A stretch of DNA of 49,711 nucleotides from Lacticaseibacillus suibinensis (GCF_003946175.1 NZ_RHOK01000019.1:1-49711); one strand, 5' to 3'; counted from the first letter of the stretch, positions 14,542-22,734 are shown. Translations and numbers: made by a program. Notes: generated by a model not told the origin, from the letters alone.

Positions 14542-15721
14542 ACATGTCACCTCCTAGCTCTTCGCTACCAACAGTCTGTTGTTCAATCAGCTTGAGGTGT
14601 TTGTCGGTCAGCTCGGCGTCCTTGATCATGAGCTGCAAGTCAGTGGTGCCAAAGTAGTTGTCGATTTCTTTGATGACTTTGAGCGTTGGCATGACTTGCT
14701 TTTGGAGCCACGCCTTGGTCTTGTTCAGGTCAAAGGGCTGGGGATCGGTGGTTAAGCGAATCGGCTGGCGTCCTTTGCCAAGGAAGTATGCCCAACGTTC
14801 GTTGACCGGCCACTTCAAGCGGCTTTTGTCCGGGACTTCATCCACGAAGCGCATATAGCGGGTGATGATACCAAACGCAACCTTTTCAGCGTCACGGGTT
14901 ATCAGCATATTCTCAATCGCCTTAATTGCCCGCTCGTTTTTCAAACGAATCTCAAATCGGTTGATGATTGGGGTATCGGCAATCAAGATGCCGCGCTTGG
15001 CCGCTTGTTCAGCAGCCTTTTCGTAGATGCAGAAATACACGTCGCTTTTCATCGTGCCGACGTACAGCGTATTGCCTCGGCCAACCTCGTCGAGATCCAC
15101 GAGCTTTCCTGATTGCAGCCCTTGGAACGATCGCATGACGGAGATGCACTCGTTGTTCAGACACTTATCGACCAGTTCGGGGATATTCAGCAGGCCAACC
15201 TTGTCGTTAATCGCAATATCAACCCGCTTGAAGATGCCGCCAGCTTCATCGACCCGAAGAAAGTAGTCGTACCAGTTCTCACCGCGGCTAAGTAGAATGC
15301 CTTCAAACTCTCGGCAGCCTTGACCTTTCATCTCAACCAATGTGCCGAGGTTGGAGCCAACCGGTGCCACCATGACCTGAATGTTGGAGAAAATATACAT
15401 GGCCGAATAGCCGTAGAAGCCATGTTCTTCAAATATCAGGTGTTCCGGGGTCAGGCCAAGAATCTTGGTGATCACAGCCTTGGCGTCATGGGTCGGGAAC
15501 CGCACGCGCATGTAGTCAAACATCAGCGTCAGTTCAGGTTCGTCGTTCCAGTTCTTGAGCAGCCGGTCAATTTCGGCTTGAAGCGCGGGACTGGGGTTCG
15601 TCTTGCCGTTCTCCACTTGGACGTAATGCATCCGCGTGACACCTAAGCGCCGGGCGACTTGAGCTTGGGTAAGTTTGAGCTGCTTGCGTTTGTTTTTAAT
15701 CTTTTCATGCCATGAGCACAT
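14531..15721 (-). CDS. MobT-type relaxase (Rep_trans family, Tn916 Orf20 / ICEBs1 NicK type)
   Basis: 396 residues. An N-terminal helix-turn-helix (LTQAQVARRLGVTRMHYVQVE, about residues 15-35) precedes a Rep_trans/replication-initiation-factor domain with a FKRVDIAIND catalytic-site segment and a downstream NRFEIRLKNER segment. It nicks oriT, stays bound to the 5' end and leads the strand through the channel. The ATG at 15721 has AAAGGAG 7 bases upstream and is much better than the far in-frame ATG at 15769. The oriT-like sequence lies about 125 bases upstream (15844-15868), the usual arrangement. Confidence 0.93.
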   Translation of the reverse strand: MCSWHEKIKNKRKQLKLTQAQVARRLGVTRMHYVQVENGKTNPSPALQAEIDRLLKNWNDEPELTLMFDYMRVRFPTHDAKAVITKILGLTPEHLIFEEHGFYGYSAMYIFSNIQVMVAPVGSNLGTLVEMKGQGCREFEGILLSRGENWYDYFLRVDEAGGIFKRVDIAINDKVGLLNIPELVDKCLNNECISVMRSFQGLQSGKLVDLDEVGRGNTLYVGTMKSDVYFCIYEKAAEQAAKRGILIADTPIINRFEIRLKNERAIKAIENMLITRDAEKVAFGIITRYMRFVDEVPDKSRLKWPVNERWAYFLGKGRQPIRLTTDPQPFDLNKTKAWLQKQVMPTLKVIKEIDNYFGTTDLQLMIKDAELTDKHLKLIEQQTVGSEELGGDMFGQ

Positions 15722-15738
15722 GGCAACGCTCCTTTCAA

Positions 15739-15772
15739 AAAATGATGGATTGGGGGTGCCATCCATCATTTT
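15739..15772 (-). promoter_or_regulatory. Terminator-like hairpin in the relaxase leader
   Basis: A perfect 12-bp inverted repeat (15739-15750 with 15761-15772, AAAATGATGGAT) with a 10-base loop. On the minus strand it is followed by more T, then by the relaxase ribosome site. It could act as an attenuator limiting relaxase synthesis, or as part of the oriT region. Confidence 0.5.
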
Positions 15773-15843
15773 GCCTTTTGCTATTCAAAAGCCGTCATAT
15801 CAACCTTTCTACCCCGTGTTCAGGCACAGACGGTGTATTTAAT

Positions 15844-15868
15844 ACCCCCCTGTTAGAGTACTGGGGGT
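15844..15868 (-). other. oriT: Origin of transfer (oriT) core
   Basis: On the minus strand the sequence runs from ACCCCC to CTAACAGGGGGGT: an inverted repeat of C and G runs around a spacer. As I recall it, the ICEBs1 oriT nicked by NicK has the same layout, including CTAACAGGGGGGT next to the nick. Position just upstream of a MobT relaxase fits. Nicking has of course not been shown here. Confidence 0.75.
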
Positions 15869-15870
15869 AA

Positions 15871-15892
15871 GCGGTCGGCTAGCGCCGACCGC
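15871..15892. repeat. 9-bp inverted repeat next to oriT
   Basis: GCGGTCGGC and GCCGACCGC pair perfectly around a 4-base loop, only two bases from the oriT core. A series of GC-rich small hairpins (GCCGC/GCGGC pairs) continues to about 15945. Such structures are typical of oriT accessory sites or single-strand origins. Confidence 0.6.
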
Positions 15893-16117
15893 TGCCGCTC
15901 ACGCGTGCGGCTTTCGCGTTGCACGCCGCACGAGGGCGGCAAGGATCAAAAAGGCTTAGCTGGATTAAAGTGCCACAAGAGAGTCGAATCTCTTAATGGC
16001 TGCGGTCAGACTCCGATGTATAATGACAGGAGTAAATGTTCTGCGGGTAATTGCAGTGAACTTTTAGCTGATATTGTGAGCGTGAATCTGAGGGACTAAC
16101 ATGGAGGGTGAGCTCTA
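15893..16117. other. Rest of the intergenic region before the TrlF-like gene
   Basis: Holds GC-rich hairpins to about 15945, a short inverted repeat AAGAGA/TCTCTT (15978-15995) and a TATAAT box at 16019-16024, about 95 bases before the TrlF-like gene. A matching -35 box is not evident. The inverted repeat may be an operator. No gene is seen. Confidence 0.4.
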
Positions 16118-18820
16118 GTGGAAGAGATGTCGAAGTGGTATAGATGGGACATGCATATTCATACGCCGAACACACAAATGCACGACGGATATACAGACCA
16201 GAATGGTCAGAGAGCAAATAAGGAAGGCGTATGGAAAAAATATTGTCAGGACTTAAACAAATACGGGGCTTCTGCTCTAGGTATTACCGATTATTTTTCC
16301 GTAAAAAATTTCTTTGACTTACAAAAGCATCGGAGAGAATGGGGATTGAACTCAGATATCGTGATTTTTCCGAACATCGAGGTAAGGCTGAATGATCTTG
16401 TATCAAAAAAGCGTGCTGAGAAAGGAAAGACGAGCAGCAATGTAAACGTGCATCTGTTGTTTAGTCCGGATGCTGACAAACAAACCCTTGAAAAGTTCCT
16501 TAGAGAACTGAAAGTCAATGGGCCATCTGGTAGAAAGTTGAATTTTGTCGACGATTTACCGGAGATTATCAAAGGTGATCAAGTCGGCCGTATGCCGACA
16601 TCGTCTGAGATGCGGAGCGCACTCCAAAACACCTTTGGTACCAACTACTCGGAGTCAGTTTTAATTATGATTCCAAATAGTGACGATGGAATTAACCTGA
16701 ACGATGGTAACGGTTATGCGAGCGGAAGGCAGTTTATTCAAGACGATGTAGATCTGATTCAGGCTAGAGAAAAAAAGGCTTTTGAAGACCGTGAGTGGCT
16801 TTTGAAGCCTACAAACAGCTATGGAAAAGTTTTTCCGGCAGTAACAGGTTGTGATGCACACCGTCTGGAACAAATGGAGACTTTCCCACCTTCTTCGTAC
16901 ACATGGATCAAAGCTGAACGCACATTTGAAGGATTAAAGCAGGTTCTTTATGAACCCGGTTTGCGCGTTAGAATACAAGAAAACATGCCGGAACCACCAG
17001 TCAAATCAAAAATTATAGAAACCTTGGAACTCAACAACTCAACATTTGGAACCAAGACACTTCACTTTTCGGATGGGCTAAATACTATAATCGGTGGGAG
17101 ATCGAGCGGAAAATCTGTTCTACTGTCGTTAATTGGAAAACTTGCCAGCAATGCAGATAAGTTTAAGAGTAACAACAAGAGTTACAACGCGTTAATTGAG
17201 AGACTAAGCCGCGGATGCACAATTAGATACGCGGATGGCACGGTTGGTAATAGGGATGGCCAAATCCGTTTTATTTATCAGGATGGGCTTCAAGAAATTG
17301 CACGCACTCCTTCAGCTCGAAAAGAATTTATAGAAGAGACCTTAGTCAATCTGGCAGACATTAACCAAATTCGAAATGAGGCTTCTAAGTATAGGAGCCA
17401 GAAGCATGATGCAGTTGTCGGCCTGGTTAGTCAGCTAGCAACGCTTGATCAAAAAATTGAAGACAAAGAGTCCAAAATTGGCTCTCAGCAAGATGCTGAA
17501 ACCCTAAATAAGAACATCCAAAAGCTCGCTGAGGATGTTAAGAAACGGCAAGAGCAGGCAAAGAATATCGATCAGGTGGCTGTTGATGAGATGCTTGAAC
17601 GGGGGCGCGCTCTGCAGCAATCAGCTAAAGCGACTACTGCAGATGTCATTGAGCTAGTCCAGCTACGCGACGAAAATCTCGTTCAACTCAACCCCCAGAT
17701 TAATTCGTATACTCGTCAAATTATCAAGGAAACGGTTTTAAGCTTTCAAGAAAAGATTGCTTCCTTCAATCGCGAACTACAGAGTAAAGTTGACGAACTC
17801 ATACAGGAAAAGCAAAATACGTTGTCTCAAATGAACTCTGATATTCAGGCTTTGAAGGAGTCTACACTATACAGCAGTTACCAAGAACAGCAGAAACGTT
17901 CTCCGGAGTTGCAAAAATTTCAAAAGAGTCTAAGTGAACAGCGCAAATTACTTGATGACATTACTAACGACAAAGATGAACTTAAAGACCTTCAGAACAC
18001 AAAATCTGAGGTAATCAGACAAATTATAAATGAACTGGATTTTGAGGATGCTCTTTACAGCAGAGATATTTACGAGACAGACGACAAAACTCTGAATTTT
18101 AAAGTGGTTTCTTCGATTGACGTTGATAAGGTAGTTGAAATGATGTCTTCAGCATTCAAACCGAGCTCAGTAGCGTTTAAGGATAAGGTAGAGGCTTTGC
18201 ATATCGAAGGTGGAGGCCTTAATATCGAAGATGAGACAACTATTGATGCTGAGAGCATGCATGAAATGATGATTAGATGTATTGACCTCGGGGCAAAGCT
18301 TCCTAGTAACGAGACGCCATATCGATCTGGTTCGAGTTTATATGCGTGGCTTGAGGCTTTCTCAAATATGGAATTTCTCAAAATTGATTATAGAATCACT
18401 TACAATGGGCAGGACTTTTCTGATATGTCCGAAGGCAAACAGGCATTTATTCTCCTCATGATGCAATTGAATTTAGATGAAGACGATAAGCCTTTCCTCA
18501 TTGATCAACCAGAAGATGAGCTTGATAACAAGGCGATTTACGATGATCTTGTTTCGTACCTAAGAGAGCAGAAGCAGCAAAGACAGTTATTTGTGGTAAC
18601 TCACAATGCAAATGTACTAGTCGGAGGTGATAGTGAGTGCGTAACCCTAGCTAATGAACTAATCGATGATACGGGTATTAATGGCCACCAGTTCACATAT
18701 CAGCAAGGCTCAATCGAAAATCCCGAGATGCAAGCTTCAATTTGTGAGGTACTTGAAGGTGGTCAACGCGCGTTTAAAAAACGCGAACAGCGCTATACAT
18801 TCAGCCGATCAGTCAGCTAA
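16118..18820 (+). CDS. TrlF-like PHP-domain / SMC-type ATPase, probable defence protein
   Basis: 900 residues. The N-terminus is a PHP-type metal-dependent phosphoesterase domain (WDMHIHTP, residues 10-17; further His and Asp downstream). An ABC/SMC-type ATPase follows: Walker A GGRSSGKS (near 327), a coiled coil at about 420-650, signature DMSEGKQA (near 770), Walker B FLIDQPEDELDN (near 792) and VVTHN (near 826). It probably senses DNA and degrades or modifies nucleic acid. The GTG at 16118 has GGAGG about 10 bases upstream; ATG at 16127 is possible. It is the only large gene on the plus strand within the element and is AT-richer than its neighbours, so it is likely cargo. Substrate and activity are inferred. 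Confidence 0.85.
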   Translation: MEEMSKWYRWDMHIHTPNTQMHDGYTDQNGQRANKEGVWKKYCQDLNKYGASALGITDYFSVKNFFDLQKHRREWGLNSDIVIFPNIEVRLNDLVSKKRAEKGKTSSNVNVHLLFSPDADKQTLEKFLRELKVNGPSGRKLNFVDDLPEIIKGDQVGRMPTSSEMRSALQNTFGTNYSESVLIMIPNSDDGINLNDGNGYASGRQFIQDDVDLIQAREKKAFEDREWLLKPTNSYGKVFPAVTGCDAHRLEQMETFPPSSYTWIKAERTFEGLKQVLYEPGLRVRIQENMPEPPVKSKIIETLELNNSTFGTKTLHFSDGLNTIIGGRSSGKSVLLSLIGKLASNADKFKSNNKSYNALIERLSRGCTIRYADGTVGNRDGQIRFIYQDGLQEIARTPSARKEFIEETLVNLADINQIRNEASKYRSQKHDAVVGLVSQLATLDQKIEDKESKIGSQQDAETLNKNIQKLAEDVKKRQEQAKNIDQVAVDEMLERGRALQQSAKATTADVIELVQLRDENLVQLNPQINSYTRQIIKETVLSFQEKIASFNRELQSKVDELIQEKQNTLSQMNSDIQALKESTLYSSYQEQQKRSPELQKFQKSLSEQRKLLDDITNDKDELKDLQNTKSEVIRQIINELDFEDALYSRDIYETDDKTLNFKVVSSIDVDKVVEMMSSAFKPSSVAFKDKVEALHIEGGGLNIEDETTIDAESMHEMMIRCIDLGAKLPSNETPYRSGSSLYAWLEAFSNMEFLKIDYRITYNGQDFSDMSEGKQAFILLMMQLNLDEDDKPFLIDQPEDELDNKAIYDDLVSYLREQKQQRQLFVVTHNANVLVGGDSECVTLANELIDDTGINGHQFTYQQGSIENPEMQASICEVLEGGQRAFKKREQRYTFSRSVS

Positions 18821-18908
18821 TCAATGAGCTATACTTCTGTAACTATACAGAGTAGAGTAATCCGCATTATGAACTGAAGAAAACGTGACAGGTAAGTGAT
18901 CTTGTAGT

Positions 18909-19184
18909 TTATGAAATACATTCTTCTGTCGCGACGTTAATGTAAGTCATGATCAAGCCACCGTCATCGCCAGTAGTGATGTTGAACCAAAAGCGCTTCG
19001 GAAAACGGTCAGCGGTAAGGCCGCCGGGAGCGCCCATCCAGATCCGTGAATCCGGGTACTCGCGGGCGTGCATTGCCATCCATTCAAGTTGGTCTTCCGC
19101 GTCTTCGTCAGACTGGAAAGGCACGTTTTCGTGAAAGTCATTGAGAAATTGCGATCGGTTTTCAATTTTGACATCAGTGTTCAT
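18909..19184 (-). CDS. Small acidic paralogue 1 of a five-member family
   Basis: 91 residues, about 17 acidic to 7 basic by count. It shares the pattern FLNDF ... FWFNI ... YINV with the four frames at 20559-21660 (F-x-DY near the start, F-x-FN and Y-x-GV near the end). The ATG at 19184 overlaps the end of the coupling-protein gene, so it is translationally coupled to it. No known family is recognised. As the most divergent member and the only one after the coupling protein, its membership is the least certain. Confidence 0.7.
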   Translation of the reverse strand: MNTDVKIENRSQFLNDFHENVPFQSDEDAEDQLEWMAMHAREYPDSRIWMGAPGGLTADRFPKRFWFNITTGDDGGLIMTYINVATEECIS

Positions 19185-20562
19185 TTAGCATCTCCTGTTC
19201 TGTTGGGGTTGCAGGCACGGTATTGGCTACGGCACCAATTTCGGTGAGGAAATCATAGCCGCGCGGTACTAGTGGTGTGTAAAATTCAGAGATCACGCTA
19301 CCGCCAGTGTCAACATAGCCTCGTCCCTTGATTGGTTTTTGGAAGAAGTCCTTGTTGGTTTCGCCGAACATCATGGAATAGCCCAGCTCACTCATGCGCC
19401 CAAGAGCGACCCGGAACATGAACTGATCTCTTATCCCGTCGCCCAAATACTTTGCGTCAGGGCGTTGGCAGGCCAACACGAGAAAGAAGCCAGCTTGACG
19501 GCCAAGCATGACAATCTGTTTGAGCTTGGACATGACTTGCATGGCATCACGGCCAAGCATATCCATAAAGGCGACATATTCATCAAAAATCAGAAAATGG
19601 GCGGGTAGTCCAAGGTAGGCGTAGTTCTCGCCAGTCTTGTATCCGTCCATTTGTTTCATTTTGTCGTTACGCGCCATCATGTCCTGATAGAAGGTTTCAA
19701 GTGCATCCAGCATGGCTTCCTTCTTGGAATAGACCCCTGGCATCACGTCAGCTAAGTCGGCGAGGTCAGCATTTTTCGGGTCAAGAATGGTGAGCTGGGC
19801 ACCGTCTTTCAGCAGTGCTTCAATCAACGTCAAAATAAAGTAGGTCTTACCACCACCTGTACCACCAGCGATCAGCATGTGGGGCAGCGCGTCATAGTGC
19901 CAAGCCACGGTTTCCATGAGCTGCATGGAGCCATGTTCACAGGTCACGTCAGCGATGGTGATGCGCTTGCCGATCGTGTCGTAAAGCAAGGTGTATTCGA
20001 CGTAAGAATCGTGCATGATCTTGTCGACCAGCTCACAGTAAAGACCAGCCTCTAACTTCTTTTCCAAGTGCAGGAGTTGATCTTGATAGGAAGACATGAC
20101 GATTTCAACGGAAACGTGAATCAGCCCATCCTTGAGTCGGTAATAGATTTTGGGAAAGTGCGAAATCTTCTCTTTGGTGCGCGTTGAGCCTAAGTCTTTG
20201 AAGAAGCTCTCGCTGTTGGTTTGGTCGGTTTGGTACCACTTGTTCTCCATGATCATGCGGGCGAGCTTTTGGCGGTGTTCCATCTGCTTGTAGGAATCCG
20301 CAAACCACGTTCGGTAAGCCCACAAACCAGCACCAAAGAGTAGTGCTGTACATAAACTGTTGATAATCAGCGGCAACCATGACCAAGGCAAGGCCACCAC
20401 GTCCGGCCAATTAAAGAATTTCCAGTTGATTTGTCTTAGCAGCGGCCAATAAGCAATGGCAGCTCCAGTTACCCACAAGCAAACCACAACCGTCATCGCC
20501 GTGTTGTAGAGTAAGTTGCGTTGACGGGGATAGACCCGTGTACCGCGATACGTAAGTTTCAT
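19174..20562 (-). CDS. tcpA: FtsK/SpoIIIE-type coupling protein (TcpA, Tn916 Orf21 type)
   Basis: A 462-residue hexameric DNA pump that brings the relaxosome to the channel. It has two N-terminal membrane spans (about 22-42 and 60-82), a FtsK-type motor with Walker A AGGTGGGKTYF (near 237) and Walker B FLIFDEYVAF (near 325), and a conserved GRGYVD segment near the end. The start ATG at 20562 overlaps the preceding stop (ATGA). Order is as in Tn916, except for the insertion of the TrlF-like gene, oriT and a small paralogue between it and the relaxase. Confidence 0.94.
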   Translation of the reverse strand: MKLTYRGTRVYPRQRNLLYNTAMTVVVCLWVTGAAIAYWPLLRQINWKFFNWPDVVALPWSWLPLIINSLCTALLFGAGLWAYRTWFADSYKQMEHRQKLARMIMENKWYQTDQTNSESFFKDLGSTRTKEKISHFPKIYYRLKDGLIHVSVEIVMSSYQDQLLHLEKKLEAGLYCELVDKIMHDSYVEYTLLYDTIGKRITIADVTCEHGSMQLMETVAWHYDALPHMLIAGGTGGGKTYFILTLIEALLKDGAQLTILDPKNADLADLADVMPGVYSKKEAMLDALETFYQDMMARNDKMKQMDGYKTGENYAYLGLPAHFLIFDEYVAFMDMLGRDAMQVMSKLKQIVMLGRQAGFFLVLACQRPDAKYLGDGIRDQFMFRVALGRMSELGYSMMFGETNKDFFQKPIKGRGYVDTGGSVISEFYTPLVPRGYDFLTEIGAVANTVPATPTEQEMLNEH

Positions 20563-20846
20563 TCGTCAATGTTCACTCCGTCGTAGCCAATCACGAGACC
20601 AAGTGGACTACTTGAAACGTTGAAACTAAAGCGCGCGCCTTGAAGGTAGGCTTCGGGTTTCGCACACTGTTCGCTGGCTAAAATCAGGTCACAAGCATTC
20701 ATGCCAGCTTGAATCGCGTGATTAGCTGCGTCGATTAAATTGATGATGACGTCACCAGTGGGTGATGCACCGTTGTCAAAGTCAGCGATGTGTTCGTAGT
20801 GAAGTTGAAAGTCGTCCAAGTTGACGAGGGTTACTTGATCATTCAT
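20559..20846 (-). CDS. Small acidic paralogue 2
   Basis: 95 residues, 14 acidic to 2 basic by count. It contains the family pattern as FQLHY, ARFSFNV and YDGV. AAAGGGG precedes the ATG at 20846 by about 7 bases; the stop overlaps the coupling-protein start. Unlike the others it has an extended central loop with two cysteines. No known family is recognised. Placement in a coupled row with tcpA suggests a role during transfer or establishment. Confidence 0.78.
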   Translation of the reverse strand: MNDQVTLVNLDDFQLHYEHIADFDNGASPTGDVIINLIDAANHAIQAGMNACDLILASEQCAKPEAYLQGARFSFNVSSSPLGLVIGYDGVNIDE

Positions 20847-20865
20847 AGAAATTCCCCTTTGGGCG

Positions 20866-21114
20866 TTACTTGACGCCAATATATTTGATAGCGGGTTGTC
20901 GATCTTCGGTGTCGATATTGAAACTGAACTCCTTGGATTCGTGATCGCGGGTACATTCGCCGTCTACCTAAATTGAAAATGGTTCGCCAGCAGTTGCCTG
21001 TTCGGCCGCCATCAGCACCATGTCGATCAAAGCATCTGGGCTAGGATCGTGGAAATCAGGGTCAACTAGTGCGGGATAGTCTTCTAAAAAGCCGTCGATA
21101 TTCATTGCGGACAT
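20866..21114 (-). pseudogene. Small acidic paralogue 3, split by an in-frame TAG
   Basis: The frame starts at ATG 21114 (GGAG 7 bases upstream) and reads 48 codons to a TAG at 20968-20970. The same frame then continues for 33 codons (VDGECTRDHESKEFSFNID and on to YIGVK) to a TAA at 20866. The part after the TAG contains the family pattern KEFSFN and YIGV. Aligned to paralogue 4, the TAG falls on the Trp of FIIWVD, so a single TGG-to-TAG change explains it. It is either a fresh pseudogene, a readthrough gene or a sequence error. Confidence 0.85.
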
Positions 21115-21146
21115 TTTCGAGCTCCTTTCATGTAGCAATACGAAAT

Positions 21147-21404
21147 TCAATCAACACCCATATAAATCACGGTGTCTTCAAGCAAGTTGAAAATGAATTC
21201 CTTTGGTTCGTCATCAATCGTGTTGTTATCAACCCAGATAATGAATTGACCGTCCATTGCCTGTGCCGCGGCATCAGCGACCAATTCCTGTAAAAAGTCA
21301 GCGCTTGGCAGAACGCCATCTGTTTTGATAAGTCTGGTGTAATCTTCGACAAAGCCGGCGATTTCAAAATTTTGTGGTTGAATCGATTTCGCATCTCTAC
21401 TCAT
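21147..21404 (-). CDS. Small acidic paralogue 4
   Basis: 85 residues, 17 acidic to 5 basic by count. It has the clearest family pattern: GFVEDY near the start, LPSADFLQELV in the middle, IIWVD, KEFIFN and YMGV at the end. The ATG at 21404 overlaps the end of paralogue 5, with a poor ribosome site, so translation is probably coupled. It is the best full-length guide to the broken paralogue 3. Function unknown. Confidence 0.82.
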   Translation of the reverse strand: MSRDAKSIQPQNFEIAGFVEDYTRLIKTDGVLPSADFLQELVADAAAQAMDGQFIIWVDNNTIDDEPKEFIFNLLEDTVIYMGVD

Positions 21405-21660
21405 CGCTGACGCCCAGATACGAAAGCCGTAAGCCATCTTCGCCTTCGTAAGATGTGAACGAGAACAGCTTATTCATGCCGTCGTTAGTTTGTTCACTGT
21501 CGATATGCAGGTGCTGGTAGGATTCAGGGCTTTCTTCCATGAGTTCCACCATGTCTTGCAGGATCTCGTCTGGGTCAAGGCGGTAGTCGTTGTCAATTTC
21601 TTCGTTATAGTCGTCGATGAACACTTCACGACCAACTACGGTCAGGGTGGAAGTCATCAT
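21397..21660 (-). CDS. Small acidic paralogue 5
   Basis: About 87 residues with some 23 acidic and only 4 basic side chains by my count, the most acidic of the set. The pattern is VFIDDY, LDPDEILQDMV, LFSFTS and YLGV. AAAGGAG lies 10-13 bases before two adjacent ATG codons (21660, 21657). It is the first of the row of paralogues after the DUF961 genes. Charge and size recall DNA-mimic proteins, but this is only an inference. Confidence 0.82.
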   Translation of the reverse strand: MMTSTLTVVGREVFIDDYNEEIDNDYRLDPDEILQDMVELMEESPESYQHLHIDSEQTNDGMNKLFSFTSYEGEDGLRLSYLGVSDE

Positions 21661-21734
21661 CAGGAATCAACTCCTTTCGTTGGTGGCAAGCAACCGCCGC
21701 AGCGGGCGGCGCGCGCGAGGAGTGGGGCAATGAG

Positions 21735-22106
21735 CTATTTCTTGTCATTGTTGTTTGGCTTCTCCTGCGGTTTGACCGGCGCGGTGGCGATCACGAGATC
21801 CTTGGCCTTCATGTACCACGAAGTTTCAACTCGGTTGAAGTTTGCGTTTGCCACGGTGTCGATCACTGGGTCAACTAAAGTCACAATCTGGTTGTACTTG
21901 AAGTCCTTGACCCCGGCCTCTGCCGGAATTGAAACTTGGATCATCATCCCTTGTTTCATGGATTTCAAGTCATAGGTGCGTTCCTTTACGTCGTCGGTAC
22001 GGTTGCCGTCTTCGTCTTGCACGAAGCGTTCGCGGCGCTGTCCGGAGAATTTCAAGACGCCAAAGGTTTCTTTTAAGTCGATAACGATGCCTTCTGCTAA
22101 TCGCAT
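21735..22106 (-). CDS. DUF961/YdcP-family protein (second copy)
   Basis: 123 residues of the DUF961 family, found next to the coupling protein in Tn916 (Orf22/Orf23) and ICEBs1 (YdcP). It shows KETFGVLKFSGQRRERFV, the TYDL segment and the IPAEAG segment typical of the family, with a lysine/asparagine-rich tail. Exact function is unknown; these proteins are conserved parts of the transfer module. GAGGAA lies 5 bases before the ATG at 22106. Confidence 0.9.
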   Translation of the reverse strand: MRLAEGIVIDLKETFGVLKFSGQRRERFVQDEDGNRTDDVKERTYDLKSMKQGMMIQVSIPAEAGVKDFKYNQIVTLVDPVIDTVANANFNRVETSWYMKAKDLVIATAPVKPQEKPNNNDKK

Positions 22107-22124
22107 GTGAGTTCCTCTTTTCTT

Positions 22125-22448
22125 TTATTTGACTGGGACAATATCGTCGGCATTGCAGATGTAGCGCACAAAGGCTTGTTCACCGATCCGGTAGCCGACG
22201 GTCGCAATCCGCGGCTTGATGATGGTGACCGGTGCGTCAACTTCAATGCTTTCGGCCTTGTCACCTTTCTTCGCCGGAATAGTGATTTCGATGTTGTCGG
22301 TGCGCTGCAAGTCGGAGAACAGCTCGTAAGTGCGGGAGACAACCTTGCGATTGTCGCGATCACCTTCGGACAGTTCGCGCTTAAGCGAACCGAAGTACAG
22401 GTGGCCGAACGTCTTTTCAATATTTGGTGCAACAAATTTGAGTTCCAT
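22125..22448 (-). CDS. DUF961/YdcP-family protein (first copy)
   Basis: 107 residues, paralogous to the gene at 21735-22106. Shared segments are KTFGHLYFGSLKRELSEGD, TYELFSDLQ, ITIPAKKGDK and the closing YRIGEQAFVRY. A good ribosome site (AAAGGAAGG) precedes the ATG at 22448. Two tandem DUF961 genes at the head of the module are the Tn916 arrangement. Confidence 0.9.
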   Translation of the reverse strand: MELKFVAPNIEKTFGHLYFGSLKRELSEGDRDNRKVVSRTYELFSDLQRTDNIEITIPAKKGDKAESIEVDAPVTIIKPRIATVGYRIGEQAFVRYICNADDIVPVK

Positions 22449-22471
22449 GTTGTAGCCTTCCTTTCGTATTC

Positions 22472-22500
22472 AAAAAGCCGGGTAGTTGGGCTACTCGGCT
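22472..22500 (-). terminator. Terminator overlapping the end of the SpoVG-like gene
   Basis: On the minus strand AGCCGAGTAG pairs with CTACCCGGCT (one mismatch), followed by TTTTTG. The stop codon of the SpoVG-like gene is inside the left arm. It separates the adhesin/SpoVG pair from the DUF961 and transfer genes, so those must have their own promoter or depend on readthrough. Confidence 0.7.
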
Positions 22501-22733
22501 GTGGCTTGGTGATAGTATTCGGTTAATTGTTGAAGTAGATAATCGTAAAACGACTTGGAGATTGGGTGAACTGTGCGGCCATCAGCATATCGTGGAAACT
22601 GGATATACCAGCGATACTGACCTTCGATGAGCTTCACGTTTTTCAAAATGAGCACATGATCCAGTACGATGTCGCCTTGGAGCAGCACGTCGCCGCCGGG
22701 ATTGGGATACATGTTGATAGAAGAAATGCGCAT
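22491..22733 (-). CDS. SpoVG-like protein
   Basis: About 80 residues resembling the SpoVG family: an initial strand (RISSINMYP), a central LDHVLILKNVKLIEG and the HPIS motif near the end, which align with LDH, RVIDG and AHPI in SpoVG. SpoVG proteins are small RNA/DNA-binding regulators. The ATG at 22733 starts one base after the adhesin stop, and an alternative in-frame ATG is at 22745. Neither has a good ribosome site, so coupling to the adhesin is likely. Its presence in a conjugative element suggests regulation of element or host genes. Confidence 0.7.
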   Translation of the reverse strand: MRISSINMYPNPGGDVLLQGDIVLDHVLILKNVKLIEGQYRWYIQFPRYADGRTVHPISKSFYDYLLQQLTEYYHQATAE

Positions 22734-22734
22734 A

